A stretch of 26,789 nucleotides of DNA from Desulfobacterales bacterium (GTDB taxonomy: Bacteria > Desulfobacterota > Desulfobacteria > Desulfobacterales > UBA5852): positions 1 to 26,789 of the forward strand of contig JAERRP010000699.1 in NCBI GenBank assembly GCA_016735415.1, given 5' to 3'. Of this stretch, positions 1-7,171 are shown one piece after another. The number at the start of each line of letters is the position of its first letter. Position 1 is the stretch's first letter. The translations under genes and the position numbers were made by a program. The notes under the pieces were generated by a model. The model had not been told where the DNA came from. It did no database searches and was given only the letters and a program-made list of their open reading frames with translations.

Positions 1-102
1 ACTGTCAGGCTGTCATGGGGCAAACATCAGGCCCCCTACCAGATAAAAGTTGCAGAACCGCGGCCGTTCAACAACCCTTTTGCCGACCTGCTGGGCAAAT
101 GA
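1..102 (+). CDS. C-terminal end of an unidentified protein (5' truncated)
   Basis: Frame 1 is open from the first base to a TGA at 100-102 and gives 33 residues ending in NNPFADLLGK. The Pro/Phe-rich, orderly ending and the same orientation as dtd 80 bases downstream suggest the tail of a real gene cut by the window edge. I do not recognise the family. The fragment is too short to exclude a chance open frame. Confidence 0.45.
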   Translation, partial: TVRLSWGKHQAPYQIKVAEPRPFNNPFADLLGK

Positions 103-182
103 TAATTGACCGACGGGCCCGTCAACAAATCCGGCGCCATCTTGTGCAATTTTTTTTGCCGGGACCCTGAGAGGATATTTAC

Positions 183-623
183 ATGCGTGCCGTGGTGCAG
201 CGGGTCAAATCAAGTGAGATTACGGTGGCGGCTGAATCCGTCGGCCGGATCGCGGCCGGATTGATGGTCCTGCTCGGCGTGGCCACCGACGACGAAGCGC
301 GCGACGCCGACTATCTGGCCGCCAAAATCGCCCACCTGCGTATCTTTGAGGACGATGCCGGCAAGATGAACCGTTCCCTGGTGGAATGCGGCGGCGAGAT
401 GCTGGTGGTCCCCCAGTTTACCCTGCAGGGCGATTGCCGCAAGGGCCGCCGGCCTTCTTTTGCCAAGGCCGCGTCACCGGCCAGGGCTGAACATCTTTAT
501 GAACGCTTTATCGATCAGGTCCGCCAGCTGGGCCTGCCCGTTCAAACCGGCCGCTTCGGTGCCATGATGGAAGTCGCCCTGGTAAACCATGGCCCGGTAA
601 CGCTGGTGGTCGACAGCCGCTGA
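183..623 (+). CDS. dtd: D-aminoacyl-tRNA deacylase (D-tyrosyl-tRNA deacylase)
   Basis: A 146-residue protein, the normal length for bacterial DTD. It hydrolyses D-amino acids (and glycine) mischarged on tRNA and so proofreads translation in the cytoplasm. Visible family marks are the N-terminal MRAVVQRV strand, the PQFTL segment (usually SQFTL) near residue 77, and the NHGPVT motif at 135-140, which carries the Gly-cisPro pair that enforces chirality at the active site. A GAGAGGAT ribosome-binding site precedes the ATG. The carboxypeptidase gene follows after 33 bases on the same strand, so the two may be co-transcribed. The Ser-to-Pro change in SQFTL is worth noting but the rest of the motif is intact. 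Confidence 0.96.
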   Translation: MRAVVQRVKSSEITVAAESVGRIAAGLMVLLGVATDDEARDADYLAAKIAHLRIFEDDAGKMNRSLVECGGEMLVVPQFTLQGDCRKGRRPSFAKAASPARAEHLYERFIDQVRQLGLPVQTGRFGAMMEVALVNHGPVTLVVDSR

Positions 624-656
624 TGGTGGCGAACAGCAACCTCGAAACGTAAAAAC

Positions 657-1853
657 ATGACGAACAACTATCGAACCTTCATGGCGGCCGGCATTGTCTT
701 TTACCTGCTGTGGACCGCGCCGGCCCAGGCCGCTATCACGGGTCTGGGACCGCGGGATGCTCTCCTGGTAACGAATGCCGGCGGACAAATTCTGCTGGCG
801 CACAACCCGACCAGGGCGCTGATTCCGGCGTCGACCCTCAAGGTCGTCACGGCCCTGGCCGTGAGACATTATCTGGGTGATGCGCACCGTTTTAAAACCG
901 AATTCTTCCTCGATCCGCAGCACAACCTGTGGATACGGGGTTATGGTGATCCCCTGCTCGTATCCGAAGTGATGGTTGAGATTGCCCGAACTTTAAACCG
1001 GCACCTGGTGGCCCCGATCAATGCGATTCTGCTGGATGACCGCTATTTCGACAAAGCGCTTGTCATCCCCGGTATCAGTTCCTCCACCAACCCTTACGAC
1101 GCCCCCAACGGCGCCCTGTGCGCGAACTTCAATACCGTCAATTTTAAAACCCGCGGCGGGCGGATCATATCGGCCGAGCCGCAGACCCCGCTCCTGCCCA
1201 TGGTCATGCACCGTATCCGCGCCTCCGGGCTGACCCGCGGGCGGATCGTCCTCTCGCAGCATGGCAATGAAGCGGTTTTATACGCCGGCGAATTGTTCAA
1301 GTATTTCCTGAAGCAGGCCGGTGTCCCGGTCAGAGGGCCGGTGCGCCTGGCGCCGGCCGTGCCGCCGCCGATGCAAATGGTTTATCGGCATGTCTCCCCT
1401 TTCAGCATGGACGAAGCCATTTCCCGCTCGATGGAATTTTCCAACAATTTTATCGCCAACCAGCTTCTGATTGCTGCCGGCGCCCGGGCCTATGGCGCGC
1501 CGGGCAATCTGGTCAAAGGGGCCCGGGCCCTGAACACCTTTGCCGCCAACGATCTGGGTGTCAGCGATGCCCGCCTGGTGGAAGGTTCCGGCATCTCCCG
1601 CGACAATCGCATCAGCGCCCGGGGCCTGATGAAGGCCCTGACCCGTTTTGAGCCCCACCGCCGTTTGATGACGCACAAGGCCAACACCTTTTTCAAGACC
1701 GGCACGCTCAAAGGCATTCGCACCCGGGTGGGCTATATCGGAAGGGAAGACGGTCGCCTGTTCCGCTTCGTTCTGCTGCTGAACACACCGGGAAGAAGAC
1801 CGGCACCGATACTGAGAAAGGTCGAAGCTTACCTCAGGCGACAGCCGCCCTGA
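657..1853 (+). CDS. dacB: D-alanyl-D-alanine carboxypeptidase/endopeptidase, PBP4 type (peptidase S13)
   Basis: A 398-residue precursor of a low-molecular-weight penicillin-binding protein that trims or cleaves peptidoglycan peptides in the periplasm. A signal peptide is visible (hydrophobic residues 9-20, cleavage probably after AQA near residue 25). The three penicilloyl-serine motifs are present: STLK with the catalytic Ser59 and Lys62, an SNN triad in the segment EFSNNFIANQ, and KTG in FFKTGTLKG near the C terminus. The protein is shorter than E. coli PBP4 (about 477 residues), so the inserted extra domains are probably reduced. It lies 33 bases behind dtd and ends 20 bases from the convergent folE2 gene, with no clear terminator between them. 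Confidence 0.9.
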   Translation: MTNNYRTFMAAGIVFYLLWTAPAQAAITGLGPRDALLVTNAGGQILLAHNPTRALIPASTLKVVTALAVRHYLGDAHRFKTEFFLDPQHNLWIRGYGDPLLVSEVMVEIARTLNRHLVAPINAILLDDRYFDKALVIPGISSSTNPYDAPNGALCANFNTVNFKTRGGRIISAEPQTPLLPMVMHRIRASGLTRGRIVLSQHGNEAVLYAGELFKYFLKQAGVPVRGPVRLAPAVPPPMQMVYRHVSPFSMDEAISRSMEFSNNFIANQLLIAAGARAYGAPGNLVKGARALNTFAANDLGVSDARLVEGSGISRDNRISARGLMKALTRFEPHRRLMTHKANTFFKTGTLKGIRTRVGYIGREDGRLFRFVLLLNTPGRRPAPILRKVEAYLRRQPP

Positions 1854-1873
1854 CGATCATATTTTCTATGGGT

Positions 1874-2677
1874 TCATGACTCGGAAAAGCTGTCTTCGGA
1901 TTGGAGATGATTACTGCTGATGTGGGCGTAAGCACTGTGGTTGTGAATCGATTCGAAGTTCTCGGCCCCCACCGAAAACCAGGTGATATTGTCGTCCCCG
2001 CGCAGGACGGCGGCCACGTCGCGCACAATGTCTTCCACGAACTTGGGGTTATGATAGGCCGTTTCGGTGACCGCCTTCTCGTCAACCCGCTTGAGCACGG
2101 AGAAGACTTCCGACGAAGCGGTTTTCTCCACCACCGCGATCATATCTTCGATCCAGATGAACTTCCTGAAGCGGACCTTGAGGCTGACCGCGCCCCTCTG
2201 ATTGTGCGCGCCGACCTCGGAGATTTCCTTGGAGCAGGGACACACGGAGGAAATCGGGACCACGACTTCCAGAATGATATCGATCTTGCCATCGTTGTCG
2301 CTGGTGCCGCTGATGGTACAGGCATAGTCCATCAATCCGGCGGCAGTGCTGACCGGGGCCCGCTTTTCGATAAAATAGGGAAAATTGATTTCAATGTGGG
2401 CGGATGCGGCATTAAGATGGGTTTTCATTTCCGCCAGGATATCGGAAATCTTTTTCAGAGAGAGCCCGAGGCGGTACTGGTTGATGATCTCCACAAAACG
2501 GCTCATGTGGGTCCCTTTGTTTTTGTGCGGGAGATCCACATACATATTGATGGTCGCCACCGTATGCTGATAGCCGTTGGTGCGGTCGAGCACCTTGATG
2601 GGATAGTGGAGGTCCTTGATGCCGACCTTGTCGATCGGGATGTTGCGATAGTCGGGATCGTTTTGGATATCTCGCAT
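1874..2677 (-). CDS. folE2: GTP cyclohydrolase FolE2 (type IB)
   Basis: A 267-residue member of the FolE2/COG1469 family, which converts GTP to 7,8-dihydroneopterin triphosphate, the first step of folate (and queuosine-type deazapurine) synthesis. Conserved segments are the start RNIPIDKVGIKDL, QHTVATINMYVDLP, KGTHMSRFVE, and the active-site block with Cys146/Cys148 (VCPCSKEIS) followed by HNQRG (His158). FolE2 can work with several metals, unlike the zinc enzyme FolE. The start ATG at 2677 is preceded by a modest GAGAG site. The gene is last in the minus-strand run and is separated from ttcA by about 300 bases, so it may have its own promoter. Confidence 0.95.
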   Translation of the reverse strand: MRDIQNDPDYRNIPIDKVGIKDLHYPIKVLDRTNGYQHTVATINMYVDLPHKNKGTHMSRFVEIINQYRLGLSLKKISDILAEMKTHLNAASAHIEINFPYFIEKRAPVSTAAGLMDYACTISGTSDNDGKIDIILEVVVPISSVCPCSKEISEVGAHNQRGAVSLKVRFRKFIWIEDMIAVVEKTASSEVFSVLKRVDEKAVTETAYHNPKFVEDIVRDVAAVLRGDDNITWFSVGAENFESIHNHSAYAHISSNHLQSEDSFSES

Positions 2678-2979
2678 GCGCTCTCAGTAATCCGCCTCAT
2701 GGCGTCGATCAAATAAAATATCGTTCCATCCTGCATACCGGACGCTCTGCTCATAGCCGATTCAGACCGCGCTTACAACCCCTGAGCCTGAAATCGCAGA
2801 AAACTTGATGGCGCCCGTGGCATTTGAACGCCTATATTCCCATTTAAGCCCTGCCCCGGCCGCAGTTGATTGGAGGCCCGATGGCGAAGCCGTCTGGCGA
2901 TAAATGGCTACGTCGAGGATCAACAAAGAGCGAGAACGCCGCCTGGGGCCGAAAGATGCCCCTTCAGACGGGTCACGCG
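2678..2979. other. Non-coding interval between ttcA-like gene and folE2
   Basis: This 302-base stretch holds no convincing gene. The only structure seen is a small hairpin at 2945-2962 (GGGGC / GCCCC, 8-base loop) just behind the ttcA stop. It has no T-tract on either side, so it is a poor intrinsic terminator. I looked for THF, preQ1 and ZTP-type riboswitch signatures ahead of folE2 and found none that hold up. Confidence 0.5.
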
Positions 2980-3714
2980 TCAGGGTTTTAGCATGTACTC
3001 CATCCGCACATTACGCATGGCCCTGAAGATATTGCCTTTGACTTTGGGGTTGCCGCGGTAAAGCTGGTTGAGGAGGTCTTTGATCTCCCGACGCTTGCTG
3101 TGCTTGGCGCTGGGACAGGGATTTTCGAAGGCCGTAAACCCCATTCGGTTGAAAAATCGCCGAATGGTGCCTTCATCGGCAAAAGCCAACGGACGGATCA
3201 GCGTGAATAGCCCCTTGAAAAATGACTGGGCCGGCTGCATGGTGCTGACCTCGCCGGCGTAACAGATGTTCATGAAGAAGGTATCAATGATGTCATCCTT
3301 GTTGTGGCCCAGAGCGATTTTGCGGCAGCCGGTTTCATGGGCGATCTCAAAAAGCCGCTTGCGCCGCAGACGGGCGCAAAGAAAACAAGGATTTTCACGG
3401 TTTTCGGGACTGTGGCCCTGCAGGCCGTAATCCGTGTACTCCACCCGCAGTTCGATTCCCAGTTTACGGCAGCGCTGCTGGAGAGCCTCGGCGCAGCCAC
3501 CCTCAAAGCCAGGATCGATATGGACCGGCAGGAGTTCATAGTGCACCGGCGAGCGGGCCTGGCGTTCCAACAGGGCGTACAGCAGGGTGGTGCTGTCCTT
3601 GCCGCCGGAGACACCCACCAGGAGGCGGTCGCCCTCGTCGATCATCTGATATTTTGCAAGGGCGCGGCCCACCTGTCGGTTCAGGGCCCGGTATGGTCCG
3701 CGGAGTTTCGGCAA
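2980..3714 (-). CDS. ttcA: tRNA 2-thiocytidine biosynthesis protein, TtcA-like PP-loop ATPase
   Basis: A 244-residue cytoplasmic PP-loop enzyme. Family members activate a tRNA base with ATP and insert sulfur; TtcA makes 2-thiocytidine at position 32. The ATP-binding SGGKDS loop is at 36-41. Cys110 and Cys113 (PCFLCARLRRK) plus Cys200 (ENPCPS) match the three-cysteine set that holds the [4Fe-4S] cluster in TtcA. GHNKDD near 136-141 is also typical. It is shorter than E. coli TtcA (about 311 residues) and belongs to the compact form common in anaerobes, so the exact target nucleotide is an inference. It starts 15 bases behind rpoZ, suggesting one transcript greA-rpoZ-ttcA. Confidence 0.87.
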   Translation of the reverse strand: MPKLRGPYRALNRQVGRALAKYQMIDEGDRLLVGVSGGKDSTTLLYALLERQARSPVHYELLPVHIDPGFEGGCAEALQQRCRKLGIELRVEYTDYGLQGHSPENRENPCFLCARLRRKRLFEIAHETGCRKIALGHNKDDIIDTFFMNICYAGEVSTMQPAQSFFKGLFTLIRPLAFADEGTIRRFFNRMGFTAFENPCPSAKHSKRREIKDLLNQLYRGNPKVKGNIFRAMRNVRMEYMLKP

Positions 3715-3729
3715 AGGCCGCGCGGGCTT

Positions 3730-3933
3730 TTAGGAATCTTGCGAGGGCGGCGTCAGGGCCACTTTGCCGGCGGCCACTTCACGCAACGAAATGACGATGT
3801 CCTCGTTCTTGGGGGAACTGACCAGATACTCCGAACCTTCACGGATCTGACGTACGCGCTTGGCCACCAGGTTCACCAGCGTGAACCGGTTCGGTACCTT
3901 TCTGAGGCAGTCTTCAATGGTGATTCGGGCCAT
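3730..3933 (-). CDS. rpoZ: DNA-directed RNA polymerase omega subunit
   Basis: A 67-residue protein matching the omega subunit, which helps assemble and stabilise the beta' subunit of RNA polymerase. The N terminus MARITIEDCL and the segment NRFTLVNLVAKRVRQI are the classic family signature. A typical GGAGAATG-type site (AGGAGA, 7 bases) precedes the ATG. It sits 53 bases behind greA and 15 bases ahead of the ttcA-like gene on the same strand. Confidence 0.94.
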   Translation of the reverse strand: MARITIEDCLRKVPNRFTLVNLVAKRVRQIREGSEYLVSSPKNEDIVISLREVAAGKVALTPPSQDS

Positions 3934-3986
3934 GTTTCATTCTCCTGAATAGTTTGCCGGGGAAGACGGTTACTTCGACGCCGGCA

Positions 3987-4454
3987 TCAAAGGATTTCAA
4001 TCAATTCATACACCCGGCGGCCGGCCGGGGCCTGGACGGTTATTTCATCATCCGGTTTTTTCCCGAGGATCGCCTGGCCCAGCGGGGATGAAACCGATAT
4101 GCGTCCCTCCTCGATATTGGACTCCTCCGGTCCCACCAACTGATATTCGACGTCTTCACCGGTATCGACGTTTCCGAGCAGGACCCGTGAGCCGAACACC
4201 GCCTTATCCTTGGGAAGCTTGGTCGGGTCGATAACGTCGGCACTGCTGATTTTATACTCCAGTTCACCCATACGCAATTCCAGGAACTGCTGCCGTTCTT
4301 TGGCCGCATCGAACTCGGCGTTTTCCGAAAGGTCGCCGTGGGCCCGCGCCTCTTCGATCGCCTTGATATTCTCGGGGCGATCGACTTTTTTGATCCGTTC
4401 CAGTTCGCGACGCAGGTTCGCAAGCCCCTCTTTTGTTATTGGTATGCGTTCCAA
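3987..4454 (-). CDS. greA: Transcription elongation factor GreA, TTG start
   Basis: A 155-residue protein of normal GreA length. It enters the RNA polymerase secondary channel and stimulates cleavage of backtracked transcripts. The coiled-coil tip shows ARAHGDLSENAEFDAAKERQ near 37-56 with the conserved acidic pair Asp-Leu-Ser-Glu, and the C-terminal domain contains VSSPLGQAILGK. The start codon is TTG at 4454: the GGAG site on the minus strand lies 8 bases upstream of it. An ATG two bases after GGAGAC is out of frame and too close to that site. The codon is the first of the motif MERIPIT. Downstream neighbours rpoZ and ttcA appear to share the transcript. Confidence 0.95.
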   Translation of the reverse strand: MERIPITKEGLANLRRELERIKKVDRPENIKAIEEARAHGDLSENAEFDAAKERQQFLELRMGELEYKISSADVIDPTKLPKDKAVFGSRVLLGNVDTGEDVEYQLVGPEESNIEEGRISVSSPLGQAILGKKPDDEITVQAPAGRRVYELIEIL

Positions 4455-4485
4455 AACATGTCTCCAATCAAAACCGACGCCGGTC

Positions 4486-4499
4486 CTCCTTTGAAGGAG
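4486..4499 (-). promoter_or_regulatory. Small hairpin in the greA leader covering an SD-like sequence
   Basis: CTCCTT and AAGGAG are perfect 6-base complements separated by two bases. On the minus strand the 3' arm forms AAAGGAGG, an ideal Shine-Dalgarno sequence about 30 bases ahead of the greA start. It is not placed for greA itself. A short out-of-frame ORF (TTG or ATG start, ending TAA) overlaps the greA start downstream of it. Leader-peptide control is only an inference. Confidence 0.3.
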
Positions 4500-4533
4500 T
4501 CGACGTCATCATCATCAGTAAGGTTAAATTGAG

Positions 4534-4548
4534 CGTCCGGCGCGGACG
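4534..4548 (-). terminator. Possible weak terminator hairpin behind the leuB-type gene
   Basis: On the minus strand CGTCCG-CGC-CGGACG forms a perfect 6-bp stem 21 bases after the dehydrogenase stop, followed by CTCAATTT. The T-tract is weak, so read-through into greA is likely; it could instead be a pause or processing hairpin. Confidence 0.3.
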
Positions 4549-4569
4549 GTCGTCATCACCGCCGCCAGG

Positions 4570-5637
4570 TCAAATCGTCTTCACATAGCCAGCCACCCGA
4601 TCGCCGACCTGGCTGGTGGTATAGCCCATCTTGCCTGCGGCCGTGCCCTTGAGATCATCCCGCAAAACTTTGATAACCGCCTTTTCCACCATGGCGGCAG
4701 CCTCGAGCTCGCCCAGGAACTCCAGCATGAGCTGGCCGGCCGATATGGCTGCAATCGGATTGATGATGCCCTGCCCCGTGTATTTGGGGGCCGAACCGCC
4801 AATCGGTTCAAACATGGACAACCCTTCCGGATTGATATTGCCGCCGGCGGCGATGCCCATGCCGCCCTGGATCATGGCCCCCAGATCGGTGATGATGTCG
4901 CCGAACATGTTGTCCGTGACGATAACGTCGAACCATTCGGGGTTTTTCACCATCCACATGCAGATGGCGTCCACGTGGGCATAATCCGTCTCGATATCGG
5001 GGTACTCGCCCGCCACCTCCTGAAAGGTCCGCTCCCAGAGATTGAAGGCATAGGTCAGCACATTGGTCTTGCCGCAGAGGGTCAGCCGGCGCGCACGGTC
5101 GCGCTGGCGGCAGTATTCGAAGGCAAAGCGGATACAGCGCTCGACCCCTTTGCGAGTGTTGATCGACTCCTGAATGGCGACTTCGTCCGGTGTGCCGCGC
5201 TTGAGGAACCCTCCGGCACCGGCGTAAAGTCCTTCGGTGTTTTCCCGGATCACCACAAAGTCGATGTCTTCCGGCCCCTTGTCTTTAAGCGGCGTTTCGA
5301 CACCTTCGTAGAGTTTTACGGGCCGCAGGTTGATGTATTGGTCGAAGTGGAAACGGAGATCGAGGAGAATCCCCTTTTCGAGAATGCCCGGTTTTACTTC
5401 CGGATGACCGATGGCTCCCAGAAATACGGCATCCGTCTCTGCCAGCGCAGCGTAGCTTCCTTCGGGAAGAATTTCGCCGGTTTTCCGGTAGTACTCGCCG
5501 CCGAAGGGGAAATGCGTATACCCGAGTCTGAATCCGCACCGCTCGGAAACGGCCTTCAGCACTTTAAGGCCTTCGGCCACCACCTCCGGACCGGTGCCAT
5601 CGCCGGGAACCACCGCAATATGATACGTCCTTGCCAT
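4570..5637 (-). CDS. leuB: 3-isopropylmalate dehydrogenase-type beta-decarboxylating dehydrogenase
   Basis: A 355-residue NAD-dependent dehydrogenase of the isocitrate/isopropylmalate family. LeuB oxidises and decarboxylates 3-isopropylmalate in leucine synthesis. Seen: N-terminal VVPGDGTGPEV, substrate-binding Arg segment LDLRFHFDQYINLRPVKLY, VIRENTEGLY, KTNVLTYA with the catalytic Lys, and the Asp block VTDNMFGDIITDLGA. The nucleotide-binding loop reads FEPIGGSAPKYTGQG; the usual LeuB sequence has His in EPVHGSAP. The overall pattern resembles the compact LeuB subgroup known from actinobacteria. No other leu genes are nearby, so a related substrate (malate, tartrate, homoisocitrate) cannot be excluded. 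The gene starts 39 bases behind psd; an AGAGGA site precedes the ATG by 10 bases. Confidence 0.85.
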   Translation of the reverse strand: MARTYHIAVVPGDGTGPEVVAEGLKVLKAVSERCGFRLGYTHFPFGGEYYRKTGEILPEGSYAALAETDAVFLGAIGHPEVKPGILEKGILLDLRFHFDQYINLRPVKLYEGVETPLKDKGPEDIDFVVIRENTEGLYAGAGGFLKRGTPDEVAIQESINTRKGVERCIRFAFEYCRQRDRARRLTLCGKTNVLTYAFNLWERTFQEVAGEYPDIETDYAHVDAICMWMVKNPEWFDVIVTDNMFGDIITDLGAMIQGGMGIAAGGNINPEGLSMFEPIGGSAPKYTGQGIINPIAAISAGQLMLEFLGELEAAAMVEKAVIKVLRDDLKGTAAGKMGYTTSQVGDRVAGYVKTI

Positions 5638-5676
5638 ACGGCCATCATCCTCTTTTTGATATGTGCAATTTGGATT

Positions 5677-6348
5677 CTAGTTCAGAAAGCCCAAAATGGA
5701 AGTACCGGCACGAACCTTTTGGCCGACCCGGGCCTTGAGCCGGAAACCCGGGGGAAGGTAGACATCCAGGCGTGAACCGAAACAGATCATGCCGAAGCGC
5801 TGGCCCCGGTCCAGATCGGTGCCGGGCCGGACGCCGCAGATGATACGGCGTGCAATCAGGCCTGCAATCTGGACAACCACCAGCCGATCGCCCGCGGGCG
5901 TGTCCAGAAAGAGCACATTGTGTTCGTTCTCACGGGAGGCCTTGTCCCGGTTGGCTGAAAAGAATTTACCCGGATGGTAAGCCAGATCGGATATTTTCCC
6001 GGCGTGCACCATCCGATTGACATGCACATTGAAGACCGACATGAATATGCCGACTTTGAGGCAGGCGCCCTCGTAGTAATCGGTGTCGGTGACCTTCTCG
6101 CAGAAAATGATTTTGCCGTCGGCCGGTGAAACCACACAACCTTCCGCCGTCGGAACGGCCCGATCGGGATCGCGAAAGAAACCACAAATGCAGGCGGAAA
6201 TGACCAGCATCAGGACGGCGGGGCCCTTCAAGCCCAGCAAGGCCAGAACGAACGTCGCAAAGAGCGCCGCCCCAATGAGGGGCCATCCCGGCCGGGCAAT
6301 GGGATAAGCCGTCTGGCTCGGAGGATCCGGCCACGTGAACCGCTGCAT
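5677..6348 (-). CDS. psd: Phosphatidylserine decarboxylase proenzyme, short (archaeal-type) form
   Basis: A 223-residue membrane-associated proenzyme that decarboxylates phosphatidylserine to phosphatidylethanolamine with a self-made pyruvoyl group. I chose the ATG at 6348 (MQRFTWPDPP), preceded by GAGGGG; a longer open frame reaching 6579 would overlap tsaB and adds no conserved sequence. Two hydrophobic segments lie near residues 23-60, then FFRDP, SPADGKI, and the conserved FNVHVNRMV. The self-cleavage site is the Gly-Ser pair in CFGSRLDVYLP, making Ser192 the pyruvoyl precursor; it leaves a short alpha chain of about 32 residues. The gene lies 115 bases behind tsaB and 39 ahead of leuB. 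Confidence 0.93.
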   Translation of the reverse strand: MQRFTWPDPPSQTAYPIARPGWPLIGAALFATFVLALLGLKGPAVLMLVISACICGFFRDPDRAVPTAEGCVVSPADGKIIFCEKVTDTDYYEGACLKVGIFMSVFNVHVNRMVHAGKISDLAYHPGKFFSANRDKASRENEHNVLFLDTPAGDRLVVVQIAGLIARRIICGVRPGTDLDRGQRFGMICFGSRLDVYLPPGFRLKARVGQKVRAGTSILGFLN

Positions 6349-6463
6349 TTTATAGGAACCCCTCAGGCACATGTCCGGAGCACCGAACGGCCTCAGGACA
6401 TTGGGAAGCCCCGCACCAAGCGGCAGGGAATTTGAAATTTGTTCTAGATTAAAATTTTTTTCA

Positions 6464-7159
6464 TTACCTGTTTTGACCAGACTTGTCAACAGGTTCCTTG
6501 GCGTAAGACGGCCGGATGTAAAGGGGTGCAAGGGTTTGGCAATCGTTTTCCCACTTCTCGAGCCGCGGCCGGGCCACAAATGCGATCGCCCCGGCCCGGA
6601 TCAGATGCTGGAAAGGGGGGGCCAGTCGAAAACCTTCGCCTATAGTGTCCTGCAGCCGGGAGCGATAGGCCAGGGCCCCGTCGCCGATCAGCACACAGGG
6701 TCTTTCCAGATCGCGAACAGCCTCCTCGGGAGCACCTACCGTTTCAGGCGCCACTGTCACCAGATCACCATCGCTGAAAGCATAGCAGGCCCAATAGACC
6801 TCCTGACGGCGGGCATCGAGCATGGGGCAGATCAAACGTTCGGTCGGGGCGTTCTGCCAGGCCAGGGCCGCCAGACCGGAAACCCCCACAAGGGGTTTGT
6901 CGCTGGCCGCGGCCAGTCCCTTGGCCGTGCTGATCCCGATACGCACGCCCGTGAAACTCCCGGGTCCGCGATTGACAGCCAGTGCATCGATCCCCTTCAA
7001 ATTCCCCACCGACATGTCCAGCGCCCGGCCCACCATGGCCATCAGATGCCGGGAATGGGTCTTTCCGCTGCCGTCGGTAATTTCCGCCAGAACGACATCG
7101 TCGCGGCAAACGGCCACGCTGCAGGTTCGCGAAGCGGTATCGATGGCAAGGATATTCAT
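6464..7159 (-). CDS. tsaB: tRNA threonylcarbamoyladenosine biosynthesis protein TsaB
   Basis: A 231-residue ASKHA-fold protein. TsaB is the non-catalytic partner of TsaD in adding threonylcarbamoyl to A37 of ANN-decoding tRNAs. The N terminus MNILAIDTASRTCSVAV, HSRHLM, and the block NRGPGSFTGVRIGISTAKGLA are diagnostic. It begins 12 bases behind the lon stop with only an AGGA very close to the ATG, which suggests translational coupling to lon. The C terminus carries the LYIRPSYAKEP tail commonly seen in TsaB. Confidence 0.94.
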   Translation of the reverse strand: MNILAIDTASRTCSVAVCRDDVVLAEITDGSGKTHSRHLMAMVGRALDMSVGNLKGIDALAVNRGPGSFTGVRIGISTAKGLAAASDKPLVGVSGLAALAWQNAPTERLICPMLDARRQEVYWACYAFSDGDLVTVAPETVGAPEEAVRDLERPCVLIGDGALAYRSRLQDTIGEGFRLAPPFQHLIRAGAIAFVARPRLEKWENDCQTLAPLYIRPSYAKEPVDKSGQNR

Positions 7160-7171
7160 TCCTGCGCGCCG

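Noticed and set aside
106..125. Palindrome GACGGGCCCGTC with TTGAC/GTCAA arms upstream of dtd
   Set aside because: Could be a weak terminator of the first gene but no T-tract follows directly; the T8 run is more than 20 bases away.
1901..2716. Long plus-strand open frame (271 codons) opposite folE2
   Set aside because: A mirror of the folE2 codon pattern in a G+C-rich genome; no domain, and folE2 is unmistakable.
2865..2965. ZTP (pfl) riboswitch-like CCGCCTGGG string on the plus strand near folate gene folE2
   Set aside because: Only the 3' string matches; it is on the strand opposite folE2 and no plus-strand gene follows.
6349..6579. N-terminal extension of psd by 77 residues
   Set aside because: It would overlap tsaB, lacks conserved sequence, and the ATG at 6348 has a ribosome-binding site and starts the family-like N terminus.
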